Assembly (NCBI GenBank): GCA_027051905.1
Contig: JALUGO010000030.1
Location: 62,001 to 126,000, forward strand
Length of the DNA: 64,000 bases
Direction of reading: 5' to 3'
DNA from: Desulfurobacteriaceae bacterium
GTDB taxonomy: Bacteria; Aquificota; Aquificia; Desulfurobacteriales; Desulfurobacteriaceae
Shown: positions 17,067-26,056 of the stretch, one piece after another
How positions within the stretch are numbered: position 1 is the stretch's first letter
Layout of the letters: every line of letters begins with the position of its first letter
Made by a program: the position numbers and the translations under genes
Notes under the pieces: generated by a model
The model's database searches: none
Told to the model about the DNA's origin: nothing
The model's input: the letters and a program-made list of their open reading frames with translations, nothing else

Positions 17067-20000
17067 TCAGTTAACCTTGATTTTCTTCAGGTGTAGTGTT
17101 TCCTGGAGCCCTTTAAGAATATGGGCATCAAGGGGTAATCGCAGGTCGGGGTCTATTTGCAATTTTACAAAACAGTCGGGGAGCTCCGCCTCAACAACAA
17201 CGGGTTTTCCGTTTGGAGAGGAGTTTTCCTCCAGGAAACTCCTGAGATTTGAGAGCGTTTCCTCCGAGATCTGCCCGCTGTCGAGGGTTATCACTATTTC
17301 GCTCGTCTGTTCAGAAACAGCATCCCTTACCGAAACTATCTCCCGTGCTATAACGTTCTTACTATCCTCTTCTTCCCTTACCTGGCCCTTTATCGCAATC
17401 AGGTTCCCTTCGGTAAGGAGTTCTGAAACCTCTTTGTAGATGTTGGGGAAAACAAGAACGGATACAGTTCCGTCAAGGTCTGTGAGCTCCAGCGTAGCCC
17501 AGAGTTCTCCCCTCTGTGTCCTTCTTAGCTTTACCTCAGTTATCGCCCCAGCCAGGTAAACTTCATCTCCGTCCTTCCACTCCTCTTTTTCCGAAGAGGA
17601 GTTGAACTTGAACTCAACCACTCCCCTGTATTCCTCCAGAGGATGCCCGGAGATGTAGAACCCTATCGCCTGCCGTTCATACTCCCACTTTATCCTGTCG
17701 TTCCACTCAGGAACCTGAGGAAACTCCTTCTTTACAACGGTGGTTTCATCTCCAAAAAGGCTCATAAGTCCTTTGTTTTTCGATTTCTGGATGCTCTGGG
17801 CTGCGTTCATTGCCTTATCCAGAACCTCGTAGTTTGCAGCCCTTGAAATTCCCGTTGAGTCAAAGGCTCCTGCCTTTATCAGGGCTTCAATAACCTTCCT
17901 GTTTACAATTTTCAGGTCAACCCTCTGGCAGAAGTCGTAGAGGTCTTTAAACTCTCCTTCCTCTTTCCTTACCTTTTCAATGTGGAGGGCAGCCTTTTCT
18001 CCAACCCCTTTGATTCCGGCAAGGCCAAACCTTATTCCCTCTCCTTCAATTTCAAAGTAGGCTCCGCTTTTATTAACGTCTGGCGGGAAGACGGGAATTC
18101 CGTTCTCCTTGCAGTCCTTCATGAACTTCACGATTTCGTCTGTCTTGTCAAAATCGATGGACATCATTGTTGCCATCAGCTCTTTCGGATAGTGGGCCTT
18201 CAGGTAGGCTGTAACGTAGGCAAGGAAACCGTAAGCGGCAGAGTGGGACTTGTTGAAACCGTATTCTGCAAACTTTGCAATGTCGTCAAAGAGCTTCTCT
18301 ATCTTCTCTTTCGGGTATCCCCTCTCAACGGCCCTTGAGACGAAGATTCCCCTCTGCTCCTCCATTATCTCCTTCTTCTTTTTACCCATTGCCCGCCTTA
18401 AGAGGTCGGCTTCTCCAAGTGAGTATCCTGCAAGGATGTTTGCTATCTGCATTATCTGTTCCTGATAGATAAAGAGGCCGTAAGTCTCTTTCAGAACCGG
18501 CTCAAGCTCCGGGAAGATGTAGTCAACCTCCTCTTTTCCGTGTTTCCTCTTTATGTAGCTCTCGGCCATTCCGGAGTTTAAAGGTCCTGGACGGTAGAGT
18601 GCAACAAGGGCGATAATATCCTCGAAGACGCTGGGCTTGAGCCTCTTCATGAGGTTTCTCATGCCCCTCGATTCAAGCTGGAAGACGCCGATTGTGTTCC
18701 CTTCCTGGAGAAGCTTAAAGGTCTTCTCGTCGTCTAAAGGCAGTTTTGTGGGAACTATCTCAACGCCGTGTCTTTCCTTGATGAGCTTTATCGTCCTGTC
18801 TATGATTGTCAGGGTTTTAAGTCCTAAGAAGTCCATCTTTAAGAGGCCTAAAGCCTCAACCTGACCCATGTCATACTGGGTTGTGATATCTCCGTCTTTA
18901 CTCTTTGCAAGGGGGATGTAGTCTGTAAGTGTTTCAGGGGCAATAACAACGCCGGCGGCGTGAACTCCCGTCTGGCGGGCGAGTCCCTGGAGCCTTTTGG
19001 CTATCTTTATAAGCCTCTCAACTGTCGGGTCTTTCTCCATCAGGTCTTTGATTTCGGGGGCTCTCTCTACCGCGTCCTCAACTGACTTTGCGTCGTTGGG
19101 AATGAGCTTTGCCAGTTTGTCAACTTCCTTCGGAGGTATTCCTAAAACCCTTCCGACATCTCTTACAACCATCTTTGTTTTCATTGTTCCAAAAGTAATA
19201 ATCTGGCAGACCTTGTCCTCTCCGTATTTCTCCCGAACGTATTGAATAACCCTGTCCCTTCCCTCCTGACAGATGTCAACGTCGATGTCGGGCATCGTTA
19301 CCCTTTCAGGGTTCAAAAACCTCTCAAACAGGAGGTTGAACTTAAGAGGGTCTATGTCTGTAATTCCTATGGCGTAGGCAACAAGAGAGCCTGCTGCCGA
19401 ACCCCTTCCAGGTCCAACAGGTATTCCGTTTTTCTTTGCCCAGTTGATAAAGTCCCAGACTATCAGGAAGTAGCCGGGGAATCCCATGTCGCTGATTATC
19501 TTCAGCTCGTAGTTCAGCCTTTCGTAATACTTCTGTCTCTCCTCTCCGTTGGTTATTCCCTGTTCCTGGAGCCTTCTTTCCAGCCCTTTCTCGGCAAGCT
19601 CTCTCAGGTAGCTTTCGTAGGTGTGGCCTTCTGGAACTTCGTATTTGGGGAGGAGATAGCCTCTGTTTTCAAACGTTTCGAGTGTATCTTCTACCTTTTC
19701 GGCAATTTTTAAAGTGTTGAAAACTGCCTGAGGAACTTCTCTGAAGACCTCCAGCATCTCCTGGGCGTTCTTGAAGTAGAACTCCTTTGTGGGGAACCTC
19801 ATCCGCTTCTCGTCTGCCAGTTTCTTGCCGGTCTGAAGGCAGAGGAGAACGTCGTGGGCTTCCCAGTCCTCTTTGTTGAGGTAGTGGGCATCGTTTGTCG
19901 CAACTAACTCTATGTCGAGTTTTTTGGATAGCTCTATCAGGAACCTGTTTGCCCTTTCCTGGTCTTTAAGCCCGTGGTATTGAATTTCCAGGTAGAAATC

Positions 20001-20522
20001 GTCTCCGAAGAGCTCCTTATACCATTTGGCAGCCTCAATGGCCTCTTTTTCCTTTCCCGTAAGGTAGAGGAGAGGGACTTCTCCCTGGATACAGGCAGAG
20101 AGGGCTATGAGCCCTTCGCTGTATTTCTCCAAAACCTCTTTGTCTATCCTGGGTTTATAGTAGAAACCCTCGATGAAACCGATGGAGCTGAGCTTCATGA
20201 GGTTTTTGAGGCCTGTGTCGTTCTTTGCAAGGAGGATGAGGTGGTAGCTTCCCTTCTCTCCCTCTTTTCCTTTGCCCCTGTCAAAGCGGGAGCCTTTGGC
20301 TATGTAGAACTCCTGTCCTATGATGGGTTTTATTCCTCTTTCTTTACATGTTTTGTAAAGCTCGTAAGAGGCAAACATGTTCCCGTGGTCTGTTACGGCA
20401 ACGGCGGGCATTCCAAACTCGGCGGCTTTATCTACCAGGTCTTTTACCTTTATTGCTCCGTCTAAGATTGAATACTGGGAGTGGAGGTGAAGGTGGACAA
20501 AGTCTCCCGGTTTTACAGCCAT
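17067..20522 (-). CDS. dnaE: DNA polymerase III alpha subunit
   Basis: The replicative polymerase, 1151 residues. The N-terminal PHP domain has VHLHLHSQYSILDGA and VTDHGNMF with metal-ligand histidines. The palm carries the catalytic aspartates in TMPDIDVDICQEGR (about residue 400) and GPGRGSAAGSLVAY just before. A helix-hairpin-helix/C-terminal region with FGLAGIKGVGEKAA follows, and an OB-fold near residues 970-1050 (VYLAGAITEVKLRRTQRGE). The ATG at 20520-20522 has AGAGGAGAAT upstream. No intein or split is visible. Frameshifted remnants lie upstream in the same orientation. Confidence 0.98.
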   Translation of the reverse strand: MAVKPGDFVHLHLHSQYSILDGAIKVKDLVDKAAEFGMPAVAVTDHGNMFASYELYKTCKERGIKPIIGQEFYIAKGSRFDRGKGKEGEKGSYHLILLAKNDTGLKNLMKLSSIGFIEGFYYKPRIDKEVLEKYSEGLIALSACIQGEVPLLYLTGKEKEAIEAAKWYKELFGDDFYLEIQYHGLKDQERANRFLIELSKKLDIELVATNDAHYLNKEDWEAHDVLLCLQTGKKLADEKRMRFPTKEFYFKNAQEMLEVFREVPQAVFNTLKIAEKVEDTLETFENRGYLLPKYEVPEGHTYESYLRELAEKGLERRLQEQGITNGEERQKYYERLNYELKIISDMGFPGYFLIVWDFINWAKKNGIPVGPGRGSAAGSLVAYAIGITDIDPLKFNLLFERFLNPERVTMPDIDVDICQEGRDRVIQYVREKYGEDKVCQIITFGTMKTKMVVRDVGRVLGIPPKEVDKLAKLIPNDAKSVEDAVERAPEIKDLMEKDPTVERLIKIAKRLQGLARQTGVHAAGVVIAPETLTDYIPLAKSKDGDITTQYDMGQVEALGLLKMDFLGLKTLTIIDRTIKLIKERHGVEIVPTKLPLDDEKTFKLLQEGNTIGVFQLESRGMRNLMKRLKPSVFEDIIALVALYRPGPLNSGMAESYIKRKHGKEEVDYIFPELEPVLKETYGLFIYQEQIMQIANILAGYSLGEADLLRRAMGKKKKEIMEEQRGIFVSRAVERGYPKEKIEKLFDDIAKFAEYGFNKSHSAAYGFLAYVTAYLKAHYPKELMATMMSIDFDKTDEIVKFMKDCKENGIPVFPPDVNKSGAYFEIEGEGIRFGLAGIKGVGEKAALHIEKVRKEEGEFKDLYDFCQRVDLKIVNRKVIEALIKAGAFDSTGISRAANYEVLDKAMNAAQSIQKSKNKGLMSLFGDETTVVKKEFPQVPEWNDRIKWEYERQAIGFYISGHPLEEYRGVVEFKFNSSSEKEEWKDGDEVYLAGAITEVKLRRTQRGELWATLELTDLDGTVSVLVFPNIYKEVSELLTEGNLIAIKGQVREEEDSKNVIAREIVSVRDAVSEQTSEIVITLDSGQISEETLSNLRSFLEENSSPNGKPVVVEAELPDCFVKLQIDPDLRLPLDAHILKGLQETLHLKKIKVN

Positions 20523-20563
20523 TTTATTCTCCTCTTACAGTTTTTAGAAAAGACCTTGAAGGA

Positions 20564-20663
20564 TTAGGCTTTTTTAGGTGTCCAGACAACACTCCAGAGT
20601 AAGACTCCAATAAGGAGCAGTATTCCTAGCATAAAATATTAAAAGGCCGGCAACGGTTGCCAT
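20564..20663 (-). pseudogene. Frameshifted small membrane protein remnant
   Basis: An ATG at 20661-20663 with AAAGGAGG upstream opens MATVAGLLIF, which then falls into a nonsense-like tail in its own frame. After the T-run at about 20633-20636, the shifted frame reads MLGILLLIGVLLWSVVWTP and stops at 20564-20566. Joined, the two give a ~33-residue single-helix membrane protein. Either one base was lost or two gained, or the region is a sequencing error. Its start overlaps the stop of the preceding remnant (TAATG). No family recognised. Confidence 0.45.
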
Positions 20664-20861
20664 TAATCCTCCTTTGAGTTTATTTTGCTTCTCCACTTCT
20701 TCAAAGTTATTCCAACGGCAATGATGGAGAAGTCTTCCTTGTGCCATACGGCGAGGGTGCCTGGAAATTGAAATTAGCTTTCCTGAAATCTCTTTCTCTA
20801 TTCTGCTCAAAAGCCATTCCTGATTAAATTCCGGCAGAATTCTATCAATTAAGTAGACTTG
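20663..20861 (-). pseudogene. Frameshifted protein remnant upstream of dnaE
   Basis: On the minus strand one frame reads VYLIDRILPEFNQEWLLSRI, then EKEISGKLISISRHP; after a shift near 20758-20763 the next frame continues GTLAVWHKEDFSIIAVGITL and ends KKWRSKINSKED with a stop at 20663-20665. Each half has protein-like composition in only one frame, so a broken gene is likelier than two ORFs. No good start codon precedes it; a TTG at about 20812 follows AGGA. I do not know the family. This and the following remnant explain the 377-base stretch between dnaE and pstC. Confidence 0.4.
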
Positions 20862-20868
20862 TTATAAA
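20860..20868 (+). promoter_or_regulatory. Extended -10 promoter for pstCAB
   Basis: TGTTATAAA is a good extended -10 (TGn plus TATAAA). The start would be near 20875, about 25 bases before the pstC ATG at 20900 and its GGAG at 20889-20892. No convincing -35 or Pho-box repeat was seen by eye, so phosphate control through PhoB is not shown. Confidence 0.5.
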
Positions 20869-20899
20869 ATTGGCCTGCATAAACGGTTGGAGTTTTCTT

Positions 20900-21829
20900 A
20901 TGGCTAGGAGCCGTGGATTCTGGGCAGACTGGACTTTCGGCAAAATTGCGGCCATTTCAGCTTTTCTGGTTGTTGCCATTCTGATTGCCCTTGCAGTTGT
21001 TCTCTACGGCGAATCGAGGCTGGCAATTGAGGCTTTTGGGGTCTGGAAGTTTATAACTTCTACGGTGTGGAATCCTCCCATGGAGAAGTTTGGGGGAGCT
21101 CCCGCCATCTTCGGAAGCATCGTCAGCACTATCATCTCCATACTCATAGCCGTGCCTGTTGCCGTCGGTATAGCCATTTTCCTTACAGAAATTGCCCCCC
21201 ACTACCTGAGAACTCCCGTTGGAGTGGCAATAGAGCTCCTTGCTGCCATTCCCAGTATCATCTACGGAATGTGGGGACTCTTCTTCTTTGCTCCCTTTAT
21301 GAGAGACTATCTTCAGCCAGTAATCCATGCAACTTTAGGTAAGCTTCCCGTTATCGGTCAGTGGTTTGAGGGATACACTCCGGGAATTGGTCTTTTAACG
21401 GCGTCCATCGTTCTCTCAATTATGATTCTCCCCTACACAGCTGCCATTTCCAGAGACTCTTTTAAAATGGTTCCAGACGTTCTGAAAGAGTCTGCCTACG
21501 CCCTTGGAGCAACAAAGTGGGACGTTATGAAAGACGTTGTTATTCCCTATGCTAAGTTGGGAGTTATAGGAGGAATTATTCTCTCCCTTGGCAGAGCTTT
21601 AGGCGAAACGATGGCAGTAACCTTTGTTATGGGTAATCAACCTGTAATTCCCCACTCCCTCTTGGAGCCGGCAACTTCAATTACCGTTACTCTGGCAAAC
21701 GAGTTTACAGAGGCAGATTCCGACATCTACCTTTCCAGCCTCTTCTACCTTGCCTTTATACTGTTCGTTATGAGTTTCCTCGTTATAGCCATTGGCAAGT
21801 TCCTCTTCCTTAAAAGGGTTGAGAGGTAG
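20900..21829 (+). CDS. pstC: Phosphate ABC transporter permease PstC
   Basis: One of the two membrane subunits of the high-affinity phosphate importer. 309 residues with six or seven helices. GGAPAIFGSIVSTIISILIA and FLTEIAP are typical of PstC, and the EAA loop appears as [21 protein letters not shown], split here as [16 protein letters not shown]. The ATG at 20900 is chosen because GGAG is seven bases upstream; the frame opens earlier at a TTG that overlaps the promoter. The substrate-binding protein gene pstS is not next to it, so it must be elsewhere. Confidence 0.93.
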   Translation: MARSRGFWADWTFGKIAAISAFLVVAILIALAVVLYGESRLAIEAFGVWKFITSTVWNPPMEKFGGAPAIFGSIVSTIISILIAVPVAVGIAIFLTEIAPHYLRTPVGVAIELLAAIPSIIYGMWGLFFFAPFMRDYLQPVIHATLGKLPVIGQWFEGYTPGIGLLTASIVLSIMILPYTAAISRDSFKMVPDVLKESAYALGATKWDVMKDVVIPYAKLGVIGGIILSLGRALGETMAVTFVMGNQPVIPHSLLEPATSITVTLANEFTEADSDIYLSSLFYLAFILFVMSFLVIAIGKFLFLKRVER

Positions 21830-21832
21830 GTT

Positions 21833-22675
21833 TTGGACGCGGTAAAGAGGAGGAAAATAGTAAACGGTGTAGTTCTTGTTCTTTCAACACTTGCTGCCCT
21901 TTTTGGCCTTATGTGGCTCTTCTGGATCCTGGGAACGCTCCTTTACAAAGGGCTTGGTTCTCTCTCCTGGGAGGTTTTCGTCGGAGACCCTCCAGGTCCT
22001 GGAGACAACACAGGAGGTTTAAAGCACGCAATAGTAGGCCAGACTCTTATTGTTTTGATAGCCACTGTTATTGGAATTCCACTTGGGATACTTGCCGGAA
22101 CATACCTTTCTGAATACGGTGGAAACAGCAGGATTGCAAACTTTATAAGGGATCTTTCAGACGTCGTTATGAGCGTTCCTTCCATCGTTGTTGGAACCTT
22201 TATCTACGCAATCATGGTTAAACCTGCCGGCCACTTCATGGGAATAGCTGGTTCAATCTCCCTGGCAATAATGATGATTCCCATAATCCTGAGAACTACC
22301 GACGATATGTTGAGGATGGTTCCGCCGGAGCTCCGGGAGGCCGCCTACGCCCTTGGAGCCACAAAGTTCAAGGTCATAAAAGACGTTGTTTACAGGGCAG
22401 CCATAACCGGAATCGTTACAGGAGTAATACTCTCTGTTGCAAGAATCGGTGGAGAGACAGCACCTCTTCTCTTTACATCGTTCAACAACAACTTCTTTAC
22501 TCTTAACATGTTCCAGCCCATGGCCTCTCTGACCGTGACCATGTATGACTATGCAATGAGCCCCTACAAATACTGGCAGCAGCTTGCCTGGGCAGCAGCT
22601 ATAATCCTCACATTTGGCGTTTTGGGAGCGAACATCCTTGGTAGAGTTATTGCCCACTACAAGTTCAAGAAGTAG
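21833..22675 (+). CDS. pstA: Phosphate ABC transporter permease PstA
   Basis: Second membrane subunit of the phosphate importer, 280 residues, about six helices. PstA-type features are [38 protein letters not shown], the EAA loop [20 protein letters not shown] and [20 protein letters not shown]. The TTG start at 21833 lies three bases after pstC, with a GAGGTAGG site inside the pstC stop region, so translation is probably coupled. Confidence 0.92.
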   Translation: MDAVKRRKIVNGVVLVLSTLAALFGLMWLFWILGTLLYKGLGSLSWEVFVGDPPGPGDNTGGLKHAIVGQTLIVLIATVIGIPLGILAGTYLSEYGGNSRIANFIRDLSDVVMSVPSIVVGTFIYAIMVKPAGHFMGIAGSISLAIMMIPIILRTTDDMLRMVPPELREAAYALGATKFKVIKDVVYRAAITGIVTGVILSVARIGGETAPLLFTSFNNNFFTLNMFQPMASLTVTMYDYAMSPYKYWQQLAWAAAIILTFGVLGANILGRVIAHYKFKK

Positions 22676-22683
22676 GAGGAGAT

Positions 22684-23463
22684 ATGGCCTTTGTTATAGA
22701 GCCTTCGGAACCTGTAAAAATTGTGGTTGACCATCTCAAGTTCTTCTACAGTGACCATCAGGTTTTGAAAGACATCTCCTTCAAGGTTCCTGAAAAAAGA
22801 GTTACTGCTCTTATAGGCCCTTCAGGCTGTGGTAAAACAACTCTCCTCAGGTGTTTTAACAGGATGCACGACCTCTACCCGGGAAACAGGTACGAGGGAA
22901 GAATTCTTCTTGACGGAGAGAACATCCTTGATCCCAACTACGACGTTATAAAGCTCAGGATAAGAGTGGGAATGGTTTTTCAGAAACCGACTGCATTTCC
23001 CATGTCTATCTTCGACAACGTTGCTTACGGCTTGAGGCTTCAGGGTTTAAAGAACAAAACAGAACTTGTAGACAGAGTTGAAAAAGCTCTGAAAGATGCC
23101 GCCCTCTGGGACGAAGTAAAGGATAAACTGAACAAACCTGCTACTGCTCTTTCAGGGGGTCAGCAACAGAGACTCTGCATTGCAAGGGCGATAGCCGTTG
23201 AACCAGAAGTTCTGCTCTTTGACGAACCCACATCTGCCCTTGACCCTATTTCAACCGCAAAGATTGAGGAGTTGGTGGTTAGTTTTAGAGATAAGCTTAC
23301 GGTGATCATTGTTACCCACAACATGCAACAGGCAGCAAGGGTTTCCGACTATACAGCTTTTATGTATATGGGCGAACTGATAGAGTTTAATAAAACAGAA
23401 GAAATCTTTGTTAAACCTAAAGAGAAACTTACGGAAGACTATATTACTGGTAGGTTTGGTTAA
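22684..23463 (+). CDS. pstB: Phosphate ABC transporter ATP-binding protein PstB
   Basis: Motor subunit of the importer, 259 residues. Walker [12 protein letters not shown] is at about residues 44-54, the Q-loop in [14 protein letters not shown], the signature [15 protein letters not shown], Walker [14 protein letters not shown] and the switch histidine in [10 protein letters not shown]. The [17 protein letters not shown] stretch is characteristic of PstB. Start 22684 behind AGGAGG. No phoU follows; the next gene belongs to the nuo operon with its own promoter. Confidence 0.97.
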   Translation: MAFVIEPSEPVKIVVDHLKFFYSDHQVLKDISFKVPEKRVTALIGPSGCGKTTLLRCFNRMHDLYPGNRYEGRILLDGENILDPNYDVIKLRIRVGMVFQKPTAFPMSIFDNVAYGLRLQGLKNKTELVDRVEKALKDAALWDEVKDKLNKPATALSGGQQQRLCIARAIAVEPEVLLFDEPTSALDPISTAKIEELVVSFRDKLTVIIVTHNMQQAARVSDYTAFMYMGELIEFNKTEEIFVKPKEKLTEDYITGRFG

Positions 23464-23539
23464 GATAAAGAATTTGTAATCCTTGACCCTTCAGTCTCTT
23501 TTATCTTAAAATACTCTCAATCACTGTTTTTACAGATTG

Positions 23540-23568
23540 TTTACAAAATTTTTACAGTTTGGTAATAT
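23540..23568 (+). promoter_or_regulatory. Promoter of the nuo operon
   Basis: TTTACA (23540-23545) and TAATAT (23563-23568) are separated by exactly 17 bases, and a TG one base before the -10 makes it extended. The start would be near 23575, about 23 bases before the nuoA ATG at 23598. The 134-base gap after pstB is very A+T-rich. A weaker TTGACC at about 23485 lies upstream. Confidence 0.65.
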
Positions 23569-23597
23569 TACCTAAAAAGGCGAGTGGGAGAGAAGAA

Positions 23598-23933
23598 ATG
23601 TTATACAGCTTTATAGTCTTCCTTGTGGTTATGACCCTTGCAGGACTTACCCTCTGGGTAATGTCTGTTGCTGTGGCACCTAAGAACCCTCATCCTGTTA
23701 AGGAGGACACTTACGAGTGTGGTCTGCCTGCTCCTGAACCGATCATTTCAAGCGTTAACTTCCAGTATTACTTCTACGCCATTATCTTCATTGCAATGGA
23801 TATTGCGGGCGTATTTTTCGTTCTCTACTCCGTTGGAAAGGGTGATCCCAAGTTTGGATGGGTGTTTGTTCTCTTCTCTCTCCTGTTGATGATTCCCCTT
23901 ACCTACGTAATGGTTGGAGGAAACAGACGATGA
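23598..23933 (+). CDS. nuoA: Complex I subunit NuoA
   Basis: A 111-residue, three-helix membrane subunit at the base of the quinone chamber. KEDTYECGLPAPEP is the conserved first loop with its Cys, and the second and third helices follow (YYFYAIIFIAMDIAGVFFVL). I took the ATG at 23598 with GGGAGAGAAGAA before it; the frame is open upstream, but that part overlaps the promoter. Its TGA overlaps the nuoB ATG. Confidence 0.95.
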   Translation: MLYSFIVFLVVMTLAGLTLWVMSVAVAPKNPHPVKEDTYECGLPAPEPIISSVNFQYYFYAIIFIAMDIAGVFFVLYSVGKGDPKFGWVFVLFSLLLMIPLTYVMVGGNRR

Positions 23934-24400
23934 TACTCAAGTTCTTTGACTGGTCGAGAGCAAACTCTCCGTGGGGAGTTCACTTTTGTAGTGGTTGTTG
24001 TTCCTTGGAAGTTCTTGCCCTTATGAGCCCTCGTTTTGACTGGGAGAGATACGGTTTCATGATGACTCCCAGTCCCCGCCAGGCCGACTTCATAATTGTT
24101 ACGGGTCTGGTTTCAAGGAAAGTTCTGCCTGTTCTGCTGAGGGTTTACCAGCAGATGCCAGAACCCAGATACGTTTTTGGTATGGGTGCCTGTGCCGGTG
24201 GTGGAGGTCCATACTGGGATTCTGACTTTGTGGCTGTTGACGTTTCTCAGTATATCCCCTTTGATGTTTTCGTTGCCGGATGTCCTCCAAACCCTGAAGC
24301 GACCCTTGAAGGTTTCTTAAGGCTTAAAGAGATAATCATGAGAGACAGGGAAAACGCCGCCAAGAAGCATCCTAACCGTATGGAAGAAATAGAGTATTAA
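23930..24400 (+). CDS. nuoB: Complex I subunit NuoB (cluster N2)
   Basis: Carries the terminal 4Fe-4S cluster N2, which hands electrons to the quinone. 156 residues. Ligand cysteines are in HFCSGCCSLEVLALMSPRFD, in GMGACAGGGGPYW and in VAGCPPNPEATLEGF. The N-terminal motif has an extra Cys and reads differently from the common FGLACCA form, marking this as a divergent NuoB. Four-base ATGA overlap with nuoA. Confidence 0.93.
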   Translation: MILKFFDWSRANSPWGVHFCSGCCSLEVLALMSPRFDWERYGFMMTPSPRQADFIIVTGLVSRKVLPVLLRVYQQMPEPRYVFGMGACAGGGGPYWDSDFVAVDVSQYIPFDVFVAGCPPNPEATLEGFLRLKEIIMRDRENAAKKHPNRMEEIEY

Positions 24401-24409
24401 GGAGTAGCT

Positions 24410-24877
24410 ATGCTGGAAGAGATAAAGGAGAAATTAAAGGCAGAGTTTGGGCTTGATTCAGAAGGTTACGATACAAACATGCTTCTTGTTGTTTGTGAAA
24501 AGAACCGATTAAGGGACGTTGTTAAGTTTTTGAAGAGTAACGGTTTTAACTATCCTCACACTGTTTCTGTTGTTGATTACACCCCAAAAGGGGAAGGGTT
24601 TCAGGTAAATTACATTCTGGAGAACGTTTTAGATAAGAAGTTTGTTATGGTAAGAGTTAACTTACCCGAAGATGACCTTACAGTTCCAACAGTTTCGGAC
24701 ATATTCCCTCCTCTTCAACCCCACGAAAGAGAAGCGTGGGAAATGTTTGGTGTGGAGTTTATTGGCAATCCAAGGCTTGAAGTGATGATACTCCCAGAGT
24801 GGGCTGAGGGATGGTTCCCTCTTAGAAAGTCTTATGACTTTAAGAAACACAGGAAGCCTTCTAAGGAGAAGAAGTAA
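24410..24877 (+). CDS. nuoC: Complex I subunit NuoC
   Basis: A 155-residue matrix-arm subunit without clusters. The C-terminal signature HEREAWEMFGVEFIGNPRLE and the final PLRKSYDF are clear; the N-terminal half is poorly conserved. In this organism it is a separate gene, not fused to nuoD. Its TAA overlaps the nuoD ATG by one base. Confidence 0.93.
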   Translation: MLEEIKEKLKAEFGLDSEGYDTNMLLVVCEKNRLRDVVKFLKSNGFNYPHTVSVVDYTPKGEGFQVNYILENVLDKKFVMVRVNLPEDDLTVPTVSDIFPPLQPHEREAWEMFGVEFIGNPRLEVMILPEWAEGWFPLRKSYDFKKHRKPSKEKK

Positions 24878-26046
24878 TGGGAAACAGCATATCTATGGCA
24901 GGATACACGTTTGTTGTTGAAGAGAAGAAGGAGATCTCTGGAGAGGATTTAGGACTTCTTCAGGAGAAACTCCTCCAGCTGAACTGGGGAGTTCAGCATC
25001 CTGCCTCAGGTCCCATGAGGCTCAAGGTGTGGGTTGATGGTGATGAGGTTGTAAAGGTTGACCCCGACATCGGATACGTTCTCAGACTTCTTGAGAAACT
25101 GGTTGAATACAGAACGTGGATTAACGCCATAGTTAACGTTGAGAGGGCCTGTTTCATAGATAACTTCGGAACGATGACAGGTTACTCTATTGCTGCTGAG
25201 AAGATAGCGGGAGTAAAAGTTCCCAAAAAGGCAGACTATGTAAGGACTATTCTGTGTGAAGGTGGAAGAATAGTAAGTCACCTTATTGGTCTCGGTAGCT
25301 TTATAGGCGTCCTTGGTGTTCATACCCCTATGCAGTGGGCACTTATAGCCCGTGAGAAATTCCTTGATGCCTTTGAGGTTTACTCCGGGCAGAGGATCGC
25401 AACTGCCTCCATTATCCCCGGTGGCGTGAGGTATGAACCAACCGGAAAGTTCATAGAGAAAATGGTTACAGCCGTTGATTTCCTTGAGAAGGAGTTTATT
25501 CCAAGATATGGAGAGGTTTTCATAGACAACCCCACTTTAAAGCTGCGTTCACGGGGTATTGGAGTTGTTTCCAGGGAGAAAGCCATTGATTTAGGACTTG
25601 CTGGTCCTGCTCTGAGGGCTTCCGGAGTCGCTTCAGACATGAGGAAGGATTACCCATACGCTGCTTACGGAGAGCTTGATTTCAGAGTTGTTACCAAGGA
25701 AGAAGGTGATGCCTACGCAAGGTATTTAGTTATATGGGAAGAGCTCATTGAATCTGCGAAGATCATCAGGCAGGCCATAGAGGGGCTTCCTGAGGGAGAG
25801 TGGAGAACAAAGTTCCCCGTTAAGGTTCCTCCTGGGGAGGCTTACGTTAACGTTGAGTGGGCAAGGGGCTGTTTCGGATTCCATCTCGTAAGTGACGGAG
25901 GAACGGGGCCATACAGGCTGAAGATGAGAGCTCCCTCATTTGCCAACCTCTGGGCAATGCCTGAGATGATGAAAAACGTTAAGCTTGCAGACGTTCCGGT
26001 TATCTTTGCTTCACTCTACATGTGCCACGGCGATATAGACAGGTAG
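24877..26046 (+). CDS. nuoD: Complex I subunit NuoD, divergent quinone-pocket
   Basis: A 389-residue 49-kDa-type subunit that with NuoB frames the quinone pocket. Recognisable parts are NWGVQHPASGPMRL (residues 36-49), the helix IGYVLRLLEKLVE, PGGVRYEPTGKF and the end YMCHGDIDR. Compared with typical NuoD (GPQHPxxHG, LHRGxEK, DRxDYxS) the second His is missing (residues 40-45 read QHPASG), HRG is LRL, and the DY pair reads DN. There are no CxxC pairs, so it is not a NiFe hydrogenase. Quinone chemistry or substrate may differ. Family confidence is high; the loss of residues is judged by eye. Confidence 0.9.
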   Translation: MGNSISMAGYTFVVEEKKEISGEDLGLLQEKLLQLNWGVQHPASGPMRLKVWVDGDEVVKVDPDIGYVLRLLEKLVEYRTWINAIVNVERACFIDNFGTMTGYSIAAEKIAGVKVPKKADYVRTILCEGGRIVSHLIGLGSFIGVLGVHTPMQWALIAREKFLDAFEVYSGQRIATASIIPGGVRYEPTGKFIEKMVTAVDFLEKEFIPRYGEVFIDNPTLKLRSRGIGVVSREKAIDLGLAGPALRASGVASDMRKDYPYAAYGELDFRVVTKEEGDAYARYLVIWEELIESAKIIRQAIEGLPEGEWRTKFPVKVPPGEAYVNVEWARGCFGFHLVSDGGTGPYRLKMRAPSFANLWAMPEMMKNVKLADVPVIFASLYMCHGDIDR

Positions 26047-26056
26047 GAGGCTGAGT

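Noticed and set aside
20574-20810. A 78-codon minus-strand frame taken as one real gene
   Set aside because: It joins the wrong frames of two different broken sequences; the protein-like parts change frame at about 20760 and 20634.
24877-26046. NuoD as the large subunit of a NiFe hydrogenase
   Set aside because: It lacks both CxxC nickel-binding pairs, and the operon has the full complex I set NuoA/H/J/K/L/M/N.
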